Part shown: in pieces, positions 32,496 through 40,292 of the stretch
Layout of the letters: each line of letters opens with the position of its first letter
Numbering within the stretch: position 1 is the stretch's first letter
Assembly: GCA_023390415.1 (NCBI GenBank)
Contig: JAEWCW010000212.1
Span: 15,104-79,103, forward strand
DNA length: 64,000 nt
From: Pseudomonadota bacterium
GTDB lineage: Bacteria; Pseudomonadota; Alphaproteobacteria; Sphingomonadales; Sphingomonadaceae
Direction: 5' to 3'
Made by a program: the position numbers and the translations under genes
The notes under the pieces: generated by a model
The model's database searches: none
Seen by the model: the letters and a program-made list of their open reading frames with translations, nothing else
Told to the model about the DNA's origin: nothing

Positions 32496-34583
32496 CTAGA
32501 CGCGTTCGGCGGTCGAGACGACGTCGGTCGCGCGCAGGGCCGCCAGGATGCGCATCAGATGCTGCACGTCATGCACCTCGATGTCGAGGTGGAAGGTGTG
32601 GAAGGAGCCGTCGCGGGCCGTCTGATCCATCGAGACGATATTGGCGCCGTGCGCACCGAGGATTCCGGCGACGACGGCGAGGCTTCCAGGCTCGTTCTTG
32701 ATCACCAGGCAGAGGCGCGCCGTGCCGCCGTCCGATTCGTCGCCCCAGGCGAGATCGACCCAGTCCGCATCGACTCCGTCGGCGAGCTGGTCGCACCCGA
32801 TCGTGTGGACCTCGATCCCCTCCCCCTCGCGGCGCAGGCCGACGATCCGGTCCCCCGGAATCGGGTGGCAGCATTCAGCGAGCTGGAAGGCGACCCCGGG
32901 CGTGAGGCCCTTGATCGAGATCGCCCGGCGCTGCGGCGGGGCCTTGACCCCCGCCTTGCCGGCCGAGCCGGGCATCAAAGCCTCCATCACGGCGACATCG
33001 TCGATCCGCTTGAGGGCGATCGCCTCCATCAGGCTGTCATCGTCGGGCACGTGGAGGCGCTTCAAGGCCTCCGCCATCGCCTCCCAGCCGAGCTGGACGG
33101 GAAGGCGCTGGACGATCTCGTCGAAAATCTTGCGGCCGAGCGCGATCGTCTCCTCGCGCTCCTTCGACTTGACGAAGCGGCGGATCTTGGCGCGCGCCTT
33201 GCCGGTCACGACAAAGCTCAGCCAGGCCGGCTGCGGATGCTGGGCCTTGGAGACGAGGATCTCGACCTGGTCGCCATTGTCGAGCGGCGTCCGCAGAGGC
33301 ATCACGCGGCCGTTGATCTTGGCGCCGACCGTCTGGTCGCCGAGATCGGTGTGAACCGCATAAGCGAAGTCCACCGGGGTCGCGCCCTTGGGAAGCTGGA
33401 TCAGCTCGCCCTTCGGCGTGAAGGCGAAGATCCGGTCCTGGTACATCGCCATCCGGGTGTGCTCGAGCAGCTCCTCGGCACTTCCGGCATGTTCGAGAAT
33501 CTCGACAAGATCATTGATCCAGGGATGCTCCGCCTCCGCGGCTTCCTGGCCTTCCTTATAGGCCCAGTGGGCGGCAAGGCCGTGCTCGGCCTTGGCGTGC
33601 ATGTCCGCGGTGCGGATCTGGATCTCGATCCGCATCTGCTCGTCGTGGATGACGGTCGTGTGAAGCGACTGATAGCCGTTGCGCTTCGGAGTCGAGATGA
33701 AGTCCTTGAACCGGCCAGGGACGACCGGCCAGCGCTGGTGGATGAGGCCCAGCGTGCGATAGCATTCCTCGACCGAGCCGACGATCGCACGGAACGCCAT
33801 CACGTCGGACAGTTGCTCGAAGCTGACATGGCGCTCGGCCATCTTGCGCCAGATCGAATAGGGATGCTTCTCCCGGCCCTGGACCTCGGCCTCTACGCCG
33901 TTCGCCTCGAGATGCGCCTTGATGCCCCGGGCGATGCGCTCGATCAGTCCGCCCTCGCCCTTGTGGAGCTGCTCGAGCCGCTTCGAGACCGAGGCATAGG
34001 CGTCCGGCTCGAGCTCGCGGAAAGCCAGCGTCTGCATCTCGGTCATGAACTCGTACATGCCGATCCGCTCGGCGAGCGGCGCGTAGATATCCATCGTCTC
34101 GCGCGCGATTCGGCGGCGCTTCTCCGGGTTCTGGATGAAGTGGAGCGTGCGCATGTTGTGCAGGCGATCGGCGAGCTTGACGAGGAGCACGCGGATATCG
34201 CCGGACATTGCGAGCAGGAACTTGCGCAGATTTTCCGCCGCGCGCTGGCTCTCGCTCTGCGCCTCGATTCGGCTGAGCTTGGTGACCCCGTCGACCAGCC
34301 GCGCGACATTGGGACCGAACCGGTCCTCGATCTCGTCATGGGTGGCGACCGTGTCCTCGATCGTGTCGTGGAGGATCGCGGTGACGATCGTCTCGTCGTC
34401 GAGCCGGAGATCGGTGAGGATTCCGGCGACTTCGATCGGGTGGGAATAATAAGGATCGCCCGATGCCCGCTTCTGCGATCCATGCGCCTTCATCGAGAAC
34501 ACGTAGGCGCGGTTGATCAGCGCCTCGTCCGCATCCGGGTCGTACGCCTTGACCTTTTCTATGAGTTCATACTGCCTGAGCAC
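32496..34583 (-). CDS. rsh: Bifunctional (p)ppGpp synthetase/hydrolase (RelA/SpoT, Rsh)
   Basis: A 695-residue RelA/SpoT homologue. It starts at GTG 34583 (LRQYELIEKVKAY), the usual alphaproteobacterial start; an upstream TTG at 34619 is unlikely. Domains in order are HD hydrolase (SHPIEVAGILTDL and HDTIEDT, intact, residues about 45-150), synthetase (residues about 230-345, with GRFKDFISTPKRNGYQSLHT), TGS (about 385-445), a helical region, and a C-terminal ACT domain. Both the HDxxED of the hydrolase and the synthetase loop look complete, so it should both make and degrade the alarmone during starvation. Confidence 0.93.
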   Translation of the reverse strand: MLRQYELIEKVKAYDPDADEALINRAYVFSMKAHGSQKRASGDPYYSHPIEVAGILTDLRLDDETIVTAILHDTIEDTVATHDEIEDRFGPNVARLVDGVTKLSRIEAQSESQRAAENLRKFLLAMSGDIRVLLVKLADRLHNMRTLHFIQNPEKRRRIARETMDIYAPLAERIGMYEFMTEMQTLAFRELEPDAYASVSKRLEQLHKGEGGLIERIARGIKAHLEANGVEAEVQGREKHPYSIWRKMAERHVSFEQLSDVMAFRAIVGSVEECYRTLGLIHQRWPVVPGRFKDFISTPKRNGYQSLHTTVIHDEQMRIEIQIRTADMHAKAEHGLAAHWAYKEGQEAAEAEHPWINDLVEILEHAGSAEELLEHTRMAMYQDRIFAFTPKGELIQLPKGATPVDFAYAVHTDLGDQTVGAKINGRVMPLRTPLDNGDQVEILVSKAQHPQPAWLSFVVTGKARAKIRRFVKSKEREETIALGRKIFDEIVQRLPVQLGWEAMAEALKRLHVPDDDSLMEAIALKRIDDVAVMEALMPGSAGKAGVKAPPQRRAISIKGLTPGVAFQLAECCHPIPGDRIVGLRREGEGIEVHTIGCDQLADGVDADWVDLAWGDESDGGTARLCLVIKNEPGSLAVVAGILGAHGANIVSMDQTARDGSFHTFHLDIEVHDVQHLMRILAALRATDVVSTAERV

Positions 34584-34640
34584 CGCACCACCATGTGGTG
34601 CGGCGCTCCGGTGTTGCAAAGCAAAAAGTGGCGGATGGGC

Positions 34641-34961
34641 TCAGCGCGCGCGCCGGTTGCACACCTCGAGCGCGTCTGCGTCGAAGGATCGACCCCCGGC
34701 GCTGAAGCTGGCGAGCTGACCGACCTCGCGGGCGAGCACCGAGCAGATGATCTCGGGCCGGGTGGAGCCGCGGGCGGCGGCGCAGCCCGAATCTCCGCAG
34801 CGGAAGATGGTGTCGCGCACCACCAGCCGGGCTTCGGCCGCGGGCGCTATCGGCTGGGCACGGAAGTGGACTTGGCTCGCCATCGCGGGGCCGGCGGCGG
34901 CGGCGAATGCGACGGCGGCGAAAATGGCGGCGAACAGAGTGGAAAGAAGCTGGCGGGTCAT
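34641..34961 (-). CDS. Small secreted protein (CC_3452-like family), unknown function
   Basis: A 106-residue protein. The signal peptide (LLSTLFAAIFAAVAFAAAAGPAMA) is followed by a short mature domain with FRCGDSGCAAARGSTRPEIICSVLAREVG and a final CNRR; four cysteines could form two disulfides. I recall this pattern from short alphaproteobacterial secreted proteins annotated as CC_3452 family. ATG 34961 has an excellent Shine-Dalgarno GGGAGG seven bases upstream. It is divergent from an HxlR regulator with a perfect inverted repeat in between, which suggests control by that regulator. Confidence 0.8.
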   Translation of the reverse strand: MTRQLLSTLFAAIFAAVAFAAAAGPAMASQVHFRAQPIAPAAEARLVVRDTIFRCGDSGCAAARGSTRPEIICSVLAREVGQLASFSAGGRSFDADALEVCNRRAR

Positions 34962-34981
34962 CGGAAAACCTCCCTTCTTAG

Positions 34982-34996
34982 GTTTCACGATGAAAC
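34982..34996. promoter_or_regulatory. Inverted repeat, candidate operator between secreted protein and HxlR genes
   Basis: GTTTCAcgaTGAAAC is a perfect six-base inverted repeat with a three-base spacer, about 21 bases upstream of the secreted protein start and 82 bases upstream of the HxlR start. It is a natural candidate for the HxlR-family dimer binding site. Confidence 0.5.
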
Positions 34997-35077
34997 TTAT
35001 ATGCCGATTCGGTTGCGTTGTGCAACGGAAAAATGCATGGTGGCGCCAGCACCGAAACAAGTTAGGGTTTGCGGGTC

Positions 35078-35557
35078 GTGGTGAATGCCGAGAAGATGAA
35101 GGCGATCTACGCCGAATGCGGGATTTCCGCCGCATTGGAGGTGGTCGGCGAGCGCTGGTCCTTCCTGATCCTGCGCGGCGCCTTCAACGGCCTTCGCCAT
35201 TTCGAGGAGTTCCAGCAGACGCTGGGGATCGCCCGCAACATCCTGTCGAACCGGCTCGGCCGTCTGGTCGAGCACGACATATTGATGCGGCAGGCCGATG
35301 CGGCCGACCGACGCAAGATCGTCTACCGGCTGACCGAGAAAGGGCGCGCTCTGCTACCCGTGCTGATCGCGCTCCGCCAGTGGGGCGAGCACTGGGTGTC
35401 CCACGTCCCCTCCAACCCCGTCCTGGTCGAGCGCCGCACCGGCCAGCCGATCGAGCAGATCGCTGTCCGTTCCGCGGACGGTCATCCGCTCAGCCTCACC
35501 GACCTCGACTGGATCGACGCGGCCGAGCTCCGCGCCAGGGATGAAGCGGCCGCCTAA
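35078..35557 (+). CDS. HxlR-family winged-helix transcriptional regulator
   Basis: A protein of about 159 residues with the HxlR domain: CGISAALEVVGERWSFLILRGAFNGLRHFEEFQ, IARNILSNRLGRLVEHDIL and DRRKIVYRLTEKGRALLPVL. The start is uncertain: GTG 35078 (AGGG ten bases upstream), GTG 35081 and ATG 35096 are all possible. HxlR regulators are dimers that often sense electrophiles or redox change through a cysteine near the N-terminus; here Cys11 or so (AECGISAA) occupies that place. It is divergent from the small secreted protein gene. Confidence 0.88.
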   Translation: MVNAEKMKAIYAECGISAALEVVGERWSFLILRGAFNGLRHFEEFQQTLGIARNILSNRLGRLVEHDILMRQADAADRRKIVYRLTEKGRALLPVLIALRQWGEHWVSHVPSNPVLVERRTGQPIEQIAVRSADGHPLSLTDLDWIDAAELRARDEAAA

Positions 35558-36012
35558 GCGCGCGGCTTCAGAGCAAGCGGCAGATCGTCGAACAGGCTCG
35601 TCTCGCCCGGGCGGCGCGCACGCTCGATCTCCAGGATCTTGAGCTTGGTCATCGCACCGCCGGGCGCCGAGAAGCCGCCGCTCTTGCCGCCGGCGGCGAG
35701 GATCCGGTGGCAGGGAATGACGATCGGCACGGGATTGCGCCCGAGCGCGGCGCCGACCGCCTGGGCCGCACCGGGCGATCCGATCGCCTTCGCGACCTCG
35801 CCGTAGGTGCGAGTCTCGCCCTGTGGAATGGCCCGCGTGTGTTCGAGCACCTTGCGGTCAAGCTGGCCGAGGCCGCCGAGATCGACCGGAATCGCCGCGA
35901 GATCGACCTGCTGCCCGGCGAGCAGCCGCTGGACGAGATCGATCGCTGCTTCGACGAAAGGCGGCGGCGCCTCCTCGATCGCGCCCGGAAAACGCGCGCG
36001 CAGGCCGGCCAC
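35554..36012 (-). CDS. ogt: Methylated-DNA-protein cysteine S-methyltransferase (Ogt), start unclear
   Basis: The C-terminal alkyltransferase domain is complete: TRAIPQGETRTYGEVAKAIGSPGAAQAVGAALGRN, the active site IPCHR, and GGFSAPGGAMTKLKILE. It transfers the alkyl group from O6-alkylguanine to its cysteine. The only standard start in frame is GTG 36012, but similarity continues upstream to about 36096 (VRFETAIGRCALLWRGG, the usual Ogt N-terminal strand pattern) without any ATG, GTG or TTG before a stop at 36340-36342. A non-standard start or sequence error is therefore possible. It ends by overlapping the convergent HxlR gene by four bases. Confidence 0.8.
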   Translation of the reverse strand: MAGLRARFPGAIEEAPPPFVEAAIDLVQRLLAGQQVDLAAIPVDLGGLGQLDRKVLEHTRAIPQGETRTYGEVAKAIGSPGAAQAVGAALGRNPVPIVIPCHRILAAGGKSGGFSAPGGAMTKLKILEIERARRPGETSLFDDLPLALKPRA

Positions 36013-36106
36013 GTCGGCCGGCGGAAGGGCCGCACCTACGACAAGGCCGCCGCGCCACAGGAGGGCGCAGCGGCCTATCGCCGTCTCGAACCGGACGAAG
36101 CCGGGC

Positions 36107-36448
36107 TTATTCGTAGTCGCCGCCCGTATTGGTGTTGCGCGGCGGGGCGGCAGCGGTGAGGCGCAGCGCCTCGGCCGAAGCGGAGAGCGAGCCGACCTCG
36201 TCCGGCGCGTCGTCCTCGTCGACCTGGACGCGCTGGAGCGACGAGACCAGGGCCTCCTCGAGATGCTTCGGCCTGATCGTCTCCTCGGCGATCTCGCGCA
36301 GGGCGACGACCGGATTCTTGTCGCGGTCGCGGTCGATGGTCAGCTCCGCGCCGCCCGACACCTGGCGCGCGCGCTGGGCGGCGAGCAGGACGAGATCGAA
36401 ACGGTTCGGAATCTTGTCGACGCAATCTTCGACGGTGACGCGGGCCAT
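36107..36448 (-). CDS. rpoZ: DNA-directed RNA polymerase subunit omega
   Basis: A 113-residue omega subunit. The conserved N-terminus [31 protein letters not shown] and [16 protein letters not shown] are clear. It assists assembly of RNA polymerase by binding beta'. ATG 36448 has GGGAG upstream. The C-terminal tail of about 45 residues, rich in acidic residues and then Ala/Asn/Gly, is longer than in E. coli (91 residues), as in other alphaproteobacteria. The ogt gene lies immediately downstream. Confidence 0.93.
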   Translation of the reverse strand: MARVTVEDCVDKIPNRFDLVLLAAQRARQVSGGAELTIDRDRDKNPVVALREIAEETIRPKHLEEALVSSLQRVQVDEDDAPDEVGSLSASAEALRLTAAAPPRNTNTGGDYE

Positions 36449-36542
36449 GGTTCGGCTCCCAGGAAAATCAGGACTTTGGGAAAGGCGCGCGCCTACACGC
36501 ACGCCCCTTTCGAGTCAATGTAAGGACAGTCGGGCGCTGGCG

Positions 36543-37655
36543 CTAGACCCGCATCGGCATCAGGACGTAGAGCGCCGGGGCCTTGTCGTTCTCGCGGAGC
36601 AGGGTGGGCGCTGCGGGGTCGGCGAGGTGGACCTCCACGGCGTCGCCTTCGATCTGGCCGAGAATGTCCAGCAGGTAGCGCGCGTTGAAGCCGATCTCGA
36701 GCGCGTCGGCGCCATAATCGCCGGCGACTTCCTCGGCCGCAGTGCCATTTTCCGGCGAGGTCACCGAAAGCGTCACCTTGTCGCGCTCGAGGCTGAGCTT
36801 CACGGCTCGGGTCTTCTCGCTGGCAATGGTGGCGACACGGTCGACGCCTTCCTCGAACGAGCGCGGATCGATCTTCAAAAGCTTGTCGTTCGCGGTCGGG
36901 ATCACCCGGCTGTAATCGGGGAAGGTGCCGTCGATCAGCTTCGAGGTGAGGATCGCGTTGCCGAGGCCGAAGCGGACCTTCGTCTCGGACAGCGAGACCT
37001 GGACGGTGCCATCCACCTCGTCGAGCAGCTTGCGCAGCTCGGCGACGGCTTTGCGCGGAATGATCACGTCCGGCATGCCCTCGGCGCCGGCGGGACGCGG
37101 CACGGTGACGCGGGCGAGCCGGTGGCCGTCGGTCGCGGCAGCCTTCAGCACCGGCTGCGATTCGTCCGAGACGTGAAGGAAGATGCCGTTCAGATAGTAG
37201 CGCGTCTCCTCGGTGGAGATCGCGAAACGGGTCTTGTCGATGATCTGCTTCAGTGTCTCGGCCGGGAGCTCGAAGCTGGTCGGAAGCTCGCCCTCGGCGA
37301 TCACGGGGAAGTCGTCGCGCGGGAGGGTCGCGAGGTTGAAGCGGGCGCGACCGGCATTGACCTGCATCTTGCCGTCGGCGGCGTTGAGCTCGACCTGCGA
37401 CCCTTCGGGAAGCTTGCGGGCGATCTCGAACAGGGTGTGGGCGGCGACGGTGGTCGCGCCCGGCTGGTGGACCTGGGCCTCGACCGTGTCGTTGATCTGG
37501 AGATCGAGATCGGTGGCCATCAGGCGGAGCGTTCCGTCGTCACGCGCCTCGATCAGCACATTCGAGAGGATCGGAATCGTGTTTCTGCGCTCAACCACCG
37601 AATGGACGTGGCCGAGGCTCCTGAGGAGCGTAGCCCGTTCGATCGTCGCCTTCAT
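36543..37655 (-). CDS. dnaN: DNA polymerase III subunit beta (sliding clamp)
   Basis: A 370-residue sliding clamp. Three repeated clamp domains are readable: MKATIERATLLRSLGHVHSVVERRNTIPILSNVL at the start, the middle with ETRYYLNGIFLH and ATDGHRLAR, and the C-terminus ending ALYVLMPMRV, the conserved MPMR/L end that forms the partner-binding pocket. ATG 37655 has GGGGG nine bases upstream. It is the processivity factor of the replicase. It stands alone, not beside dnaA, as usual in this group. Confidence 0.95.
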   Translation of the reverse strand: MKATIERATLLRSLGHVHSVVERRNTIPILSNVLIEARDDGTLRLMATDLDLQINDTVEAQVHQPGATTVAAHTLFEIARKLPEGSQVELNAADGKMQVNAGRARFNLATLPRDDFPVIAEGELPTSFELPAETLKQIIDKTRFAISTEETRYYLNGIFLHVSDESQPVLKAAATDGHRLARVTVPRPAGAEGMPDVIIPRKAVAELRKLLDEVDGTVQVSLSETKVRFGLGNAILTSKLIDGTFPDYSRVIPTANDKLLKIDPRSFEEGVDRVATIASEKTRAVKLSLERDKVTLSVTSPENGTAAEEVAGDYGADALEIGFNARYLLDILGQIEGDAVEVHLADPAAPTLLRENDKAPALYVLMPMRV

Positions 37656-37727
37656 CACTAACCCCCGAAATCTGGTGTTTGGTCCGGGACAGTAGAGCGA
37701 CGCGCCCCGCACTTCCAGAGGGAGGTG

Positions 37728-37741
37728 CACGAAAATTCGTG
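37728..37741. promoter_or_regulatory. Inverted repeat upstream of dnaN
   Basis: CACGAAaaTTCGTG, six-base arms with a two-base centre, 73 bases upstream of the dnaN start and just downstream of the terminator of the barrel gene. Possible operator; no regulator can be named. Confidence 0.3.
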
Positions 37742-37745
37742 GATG

Positions 37746-37780
37746 AAAAAAGGGCCGGAGCGTCGCCGCCCCGGCCCTTT
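37746..37780 (-). terminator. Rho-independent terminator after the outer-membrane barrel gene
   Basis: On the minus strand AAAGGGCCGG, loop GGCGGCGACGCT, CCGGCCCTTTTTT. Strong GC stem with a T run, 20 bases after the stop of the 37801 gene, separating it from dnaN. Confidence 0.85.
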
Positions 37781-37800
37781 CGATCGCGTGCTACTGCCGA

Positions 37801-38379
37801 TCAGAAGCGCAAGCCGACGCCGCCGACCACCTGATGGCGGTCGAAGCCCTGCTCGTAGTTCGAATAGCGATATTCGGTCTTCACGAAGGCGTTGGAGCCG
37901 AGCGCGAACTCGAGACCGCCGCCGACGCGGACGCCGTCCAGATTCTGGCGATCGGTGAGATCGAGCGCCGCATTGGTCGGATGGTCGTAGGAGGTGGTCA
38001 CCCGGGCATTGGTGTAGCCGGCGCGGGCATAGACCAGCATGTTCGATCCGACCGCCGCGCCGATGCGGGCGCCGGCATAGAGATCGCGGCCGGCACGGGC
38101 GCAGAGTTCGTCGCCGGTGACGATGGTGCCCGCGACGCACTCGTCGAGGTTGGACTTGTTGATCTCGCCGTCCACGCCGAAGACCAGGCCACCCGACTGG
38201 ATGTCGTAGCCGACACCGACGCCGTAGAGCAGGCCGTCAGCAGACTCTTCCTCAACGTCAGTCGTATCATAACCGACAATGCCTTCAACGCGCAGGCCCG
38301 AGAAATTGCCCCCGCTCTGAGCAAAAGCCGGCGTCGCCAGAGAACTGGCGAGCAGAGCGGCTGCGATATACTTACGCAT
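37801..38379 (-). CDS. Outer-membrane beta-barrel protein (OmpA/Opa-like porin domain)
   Basis: A 192-residue protein. Signal peptide RKYIAAALLASSLATPAFA is followed by an eight-strand type barrel pattern with alternating hydrophobic residues (GLRVEGIVGYDTT, LLYGVGVGYDI, AGARIGAAVGSNMLVYARAGYT, FVKTEYRYSNY) and ends in GGVGLRF, the terminal aromatic recognised by the BAM complex. ATG 38379 has GGGAG six bases upstream. Two cysteines (DECVAGT, ELCARAG) may form a loop disulfide. It is monocistronic with its own promoter and terminator, typical of an abundant surface protein. Confidence 0.88.
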   Translation of the reverse strand: MRKYIAAALLASSLATPAFAQSGGNFSGLRVEGIVGYDTTDVEEESADGLLYGVGVGYDIQSGGLVFGVDGEINKSNLDECVAGTIVTGDELCARAGRDLYAGARIGAAVGSNMLVYARAGYTNARVTTSYDHPTNAALDLTDRQNLDGVRVGGGLEFALGSNAFVKTEYRYSNYEQGFDRHQVVGGVGLRF

Positions 38380-38392
38380 TAGTAACTCCCAA

Positions 38393-38422
38393 TTTATAGT
38401 CTTCATGAGACGAACGCCTCAA
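38393..38422 (-). promoter_or_regulatory. Possible promoter of the outer-membrane barrel gene
   Basis: On the minus strand TTGAGG (38417-38422), an 18-base spacer and TATAAA (38393-38398). The -10 lies only 13 bases before the start codon, so the transcript would have a very short leader. Confidence 0.35.
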
Positions 38423-38509
38423 CCGCAGCCAATGACGAAGGTTTCCTGAACGGCGCATAAACGCGATTTAGCGTTGCAATTCCGCCACAGGCCGTAGAGA
38501 CTTAAGCCC

Positions 38510-38986
38510 ATGCGCCGCCTCGTTATTCTTTTTTTGTGCGTGGCCCTGGCGACGCCGGCCGCGGCCCAGCGCCGGCCGCTCGGCACCTGGTCCTTCTGGG
38601 GCGCATTCCGCGACAATGAGCGCTGCTTCGCGATCGCCGAGCCGGTCGAGCGTGACCAGGGCGCGCGGCCGTTCGCCTCGGTGGGCTGGTGGCCGGGCCG
38701 GAGCCTGGCGGGCCAGATCCATGTCCGCCTTGCCGAGGAGAAGAGGCCGGGATCGGCGGTGTTGCTGCGCATCGACGGCCGCTCGTTCCAGCTCGTCGCC
38801 GGGCCCCGCGACGCCTGGGCACCCGACGCGGGCGCCGATGCCGAGATTGTCGCCGCCATGCGCACGGGAATCGAGATGGTGGTCGAGACCCGAAGCGCGC
38901 GCGGCGCCCTGATGCGCGACACCTATCGCCTCCGCGGCGCAGCGACCGCGATCGATGCCGCCGCCATCGCCTGCAGGCGCCGCTAA
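38510..38986 (+). CDS. Secreted protein, invasion-associated locus B (IalB)-like
   Basis: A 158-residue protein with signal peptide (RRLVILFLCVALATPAAA). The mature start GTWSFWGAFRDNERCFAIAEP resembles the IalB family opening (W-x-F-x-D-x-x-C-x-A/I), and a late cysteine (AIACRRR) could pair with it. IalB-like proteins are small periplasmic beta-rich proteins of alphaproteobacteria with poorly known function. It is divergent from the barrel gene and lies 30 bases upstream of rlmN, so the two may be co-transcribed. Confidence 0.65.
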   Translation: MRRLVILFLCVALATPAAAQRRPLGTWSFWGAFRDNERCFAIAEPVERDQGARPFASVGWWPGRSLAGQIHVRLAEEKRPGSAVLLRIDGRSFQLVAGPRDAWAPDAGADAEIVAAMRTGIEMVVETRSARGALMRDTYRLRGAATAIDAAAIACRRR

Positions 38987-39028
38987 GAGCTGGAAAAATC
39001 GGCGCGCAGCGCCTATGTGGCGCCGATC

Positions 39029-40225
39029 ATGACAGCTGCGATGACGATCCCCGGGCATATCGACCCGGTTCCGGTGCCGCGCCCCGCTTTCGCGGGCGAG
39101 GATGCGCGCGTCGACCTGGTCGGCCTCTCCAAGGCGCAGATCCGCGACGCTTTGGCCGAGGCGGGGCTCGACGAGCGCAACGCCAAGCTCCGCGCGAAGC
39201 AGATCTGGCACCAGATCTACAATCGCGGCGCTTGCCATTTCGACGCCATGAGCGACATCGCCAAGCCCCATCGCGCCTGGCTGGCCGAGCGCTTCGTCGT
39301 CGGCCGGCCGGAGGTGGTCGTCGAGCAGGTCTCGACCGACGGCACCCGCAAATGGCTCTTGAAGACCCGCGACGGCCACGATTTCGAGATGGTGTTCATC
39401 CCCGACGCGGACCGCGGCACGCTCTGCGTCTCGAGCCAGGTCGGCTGCACGCTCAACTGTCGCTTCTGCCACACCGGCACGATGCGGCTGGTCCGCAACC
39501 TCGAGCCCTCCGAGATCGTCGGCCAGGTGATGCTGGCGCGCGACGCGCTCGGCGAATGGCCGTCGCTGCCGGAAGGGCGCATGCTCTCCAACATCGTGAT
39601 GATGGGCATGGGCGAGCCGCTCTACAATTTCGACAATGTCCGCGACGCCCTGAAGATCGTGATGGACGGCGACGGCCTCGGCCTCTCGCGGCGCCGGATC
39701 ACGCTTTCCACTTCGGGCGTGGTGCCGATGATGGCCCGGGCCGGCGAGGAGATCGGGGTCAACCTCGCCGTCTCGCTCCACGCCGTCACCAAGGAGGTGC
39801 GCGACGAGATCGTGCCCTTGAACCGGAAATACGGGATCGAGGAGCTGCTCGCCGCCTGCGCCGCCTATCCGGGCGCCAACAATGCCCGGCGCATCACCTT
39901 CGAATATGTGATGCTGAAGGACAAGAACGACAGCGACGAGGATGCTCGCGAACTGGTCCGGCTGATCAAGAAGTACAAGCTACCGGCCAAGGTGAACCTC
40001 ATCCCGTTCAATCCCTGGCCGGGGGCGCTCTACGAATGTTCGGACGACGAGCGTGTCCAGCGCTTCTCGGACATCATCTTCGAGGCCGGGATCTCGGCGC
40101 CGATCCGCCGACCGCGCGGCCGCGACATCATGGCCGCCTGCGGCCAGCTGAAGAGCGCCGCCGAGAAGAAGAGCCGCGCTGAGCTCGACCGGATCGCCGA
40201 GGAAAAGCAGGTGGCATTGGGCTGA
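39029..40225 (+). CDS. rlmN: Dual-specificity 23S rRNA/tRNA adenine-C2 methyltransferase
   Basis: A radical-SAM enzyme of about 398 residues that methylates A2503 of 23S rRNA and A37 of tRNAs. The cluster motif is [11 protein letters not shown] (CxxxCxxC), with [41 protein letters not shown], and the catalytic C-terminal [13 protein letters not shown]. The start is uncertain: GTG 39017, ATG 39029 and ATG 39041 are in frame and none has a good Shine-Dalgarno sequence; I use 39029. Confidence 0.93.
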   Translation: MTAAMTIPGHIDPVPVPRPAFAGEDARVDLVGLSKAQIRDALAEAGLDERNAKLRAKQIWHQIYNRGACHFDAMSDIAKPHRAWLAERFVVGRPEVVVEQVSTDGTRKWLLKTRDGHDFEMVFIPDADRGTLCVSSQVGCTLNCRFCHTGTMRLVRNLEPSEIVGQVMLARDALGEWPSLPEGRMLSNIVMMGMGEPLYNFDNVRDALKIVMDGDGLGLSRRRITLSTSGVVPMMARAGEEIGVNLAVSLHAVTKEVRDEIVPLNRKYGIEELLAACAAYPGANNARRITFEYVMLKDKNDSDEDARELVRLIKKYKLPAKVNLIPFNPWPGALYECSDDERVQRFSDIIFEAGISAPIRRPRGRDIMAACGQLKSAAEKKSRAELDRIAEEKQVALG

Positions 40226-40292
40226 GACTCGAGCCCATCCGTTTCGGTCCGCAACGGATTGTAAAAAAGAGGGCGCGCTCTATCATCGCCCT

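Noticed and set aside
32103..35084. Open frame of 993 codons on the plus strand opposite the rel gene
   Set aside because: Its translation is rich in Arg, Leu, Asp and His without any domain, and it lies exactly antisense to the well-conserved rel gene. High-GC codon bias leaves such antisense frames open.
40235..40275. Inverted repeat ATCCGTT/AACGGAT after rlmN as a terminator
   Set aside because: Only seven pairs with a nine-base loop and no T run on either strand in the right place.
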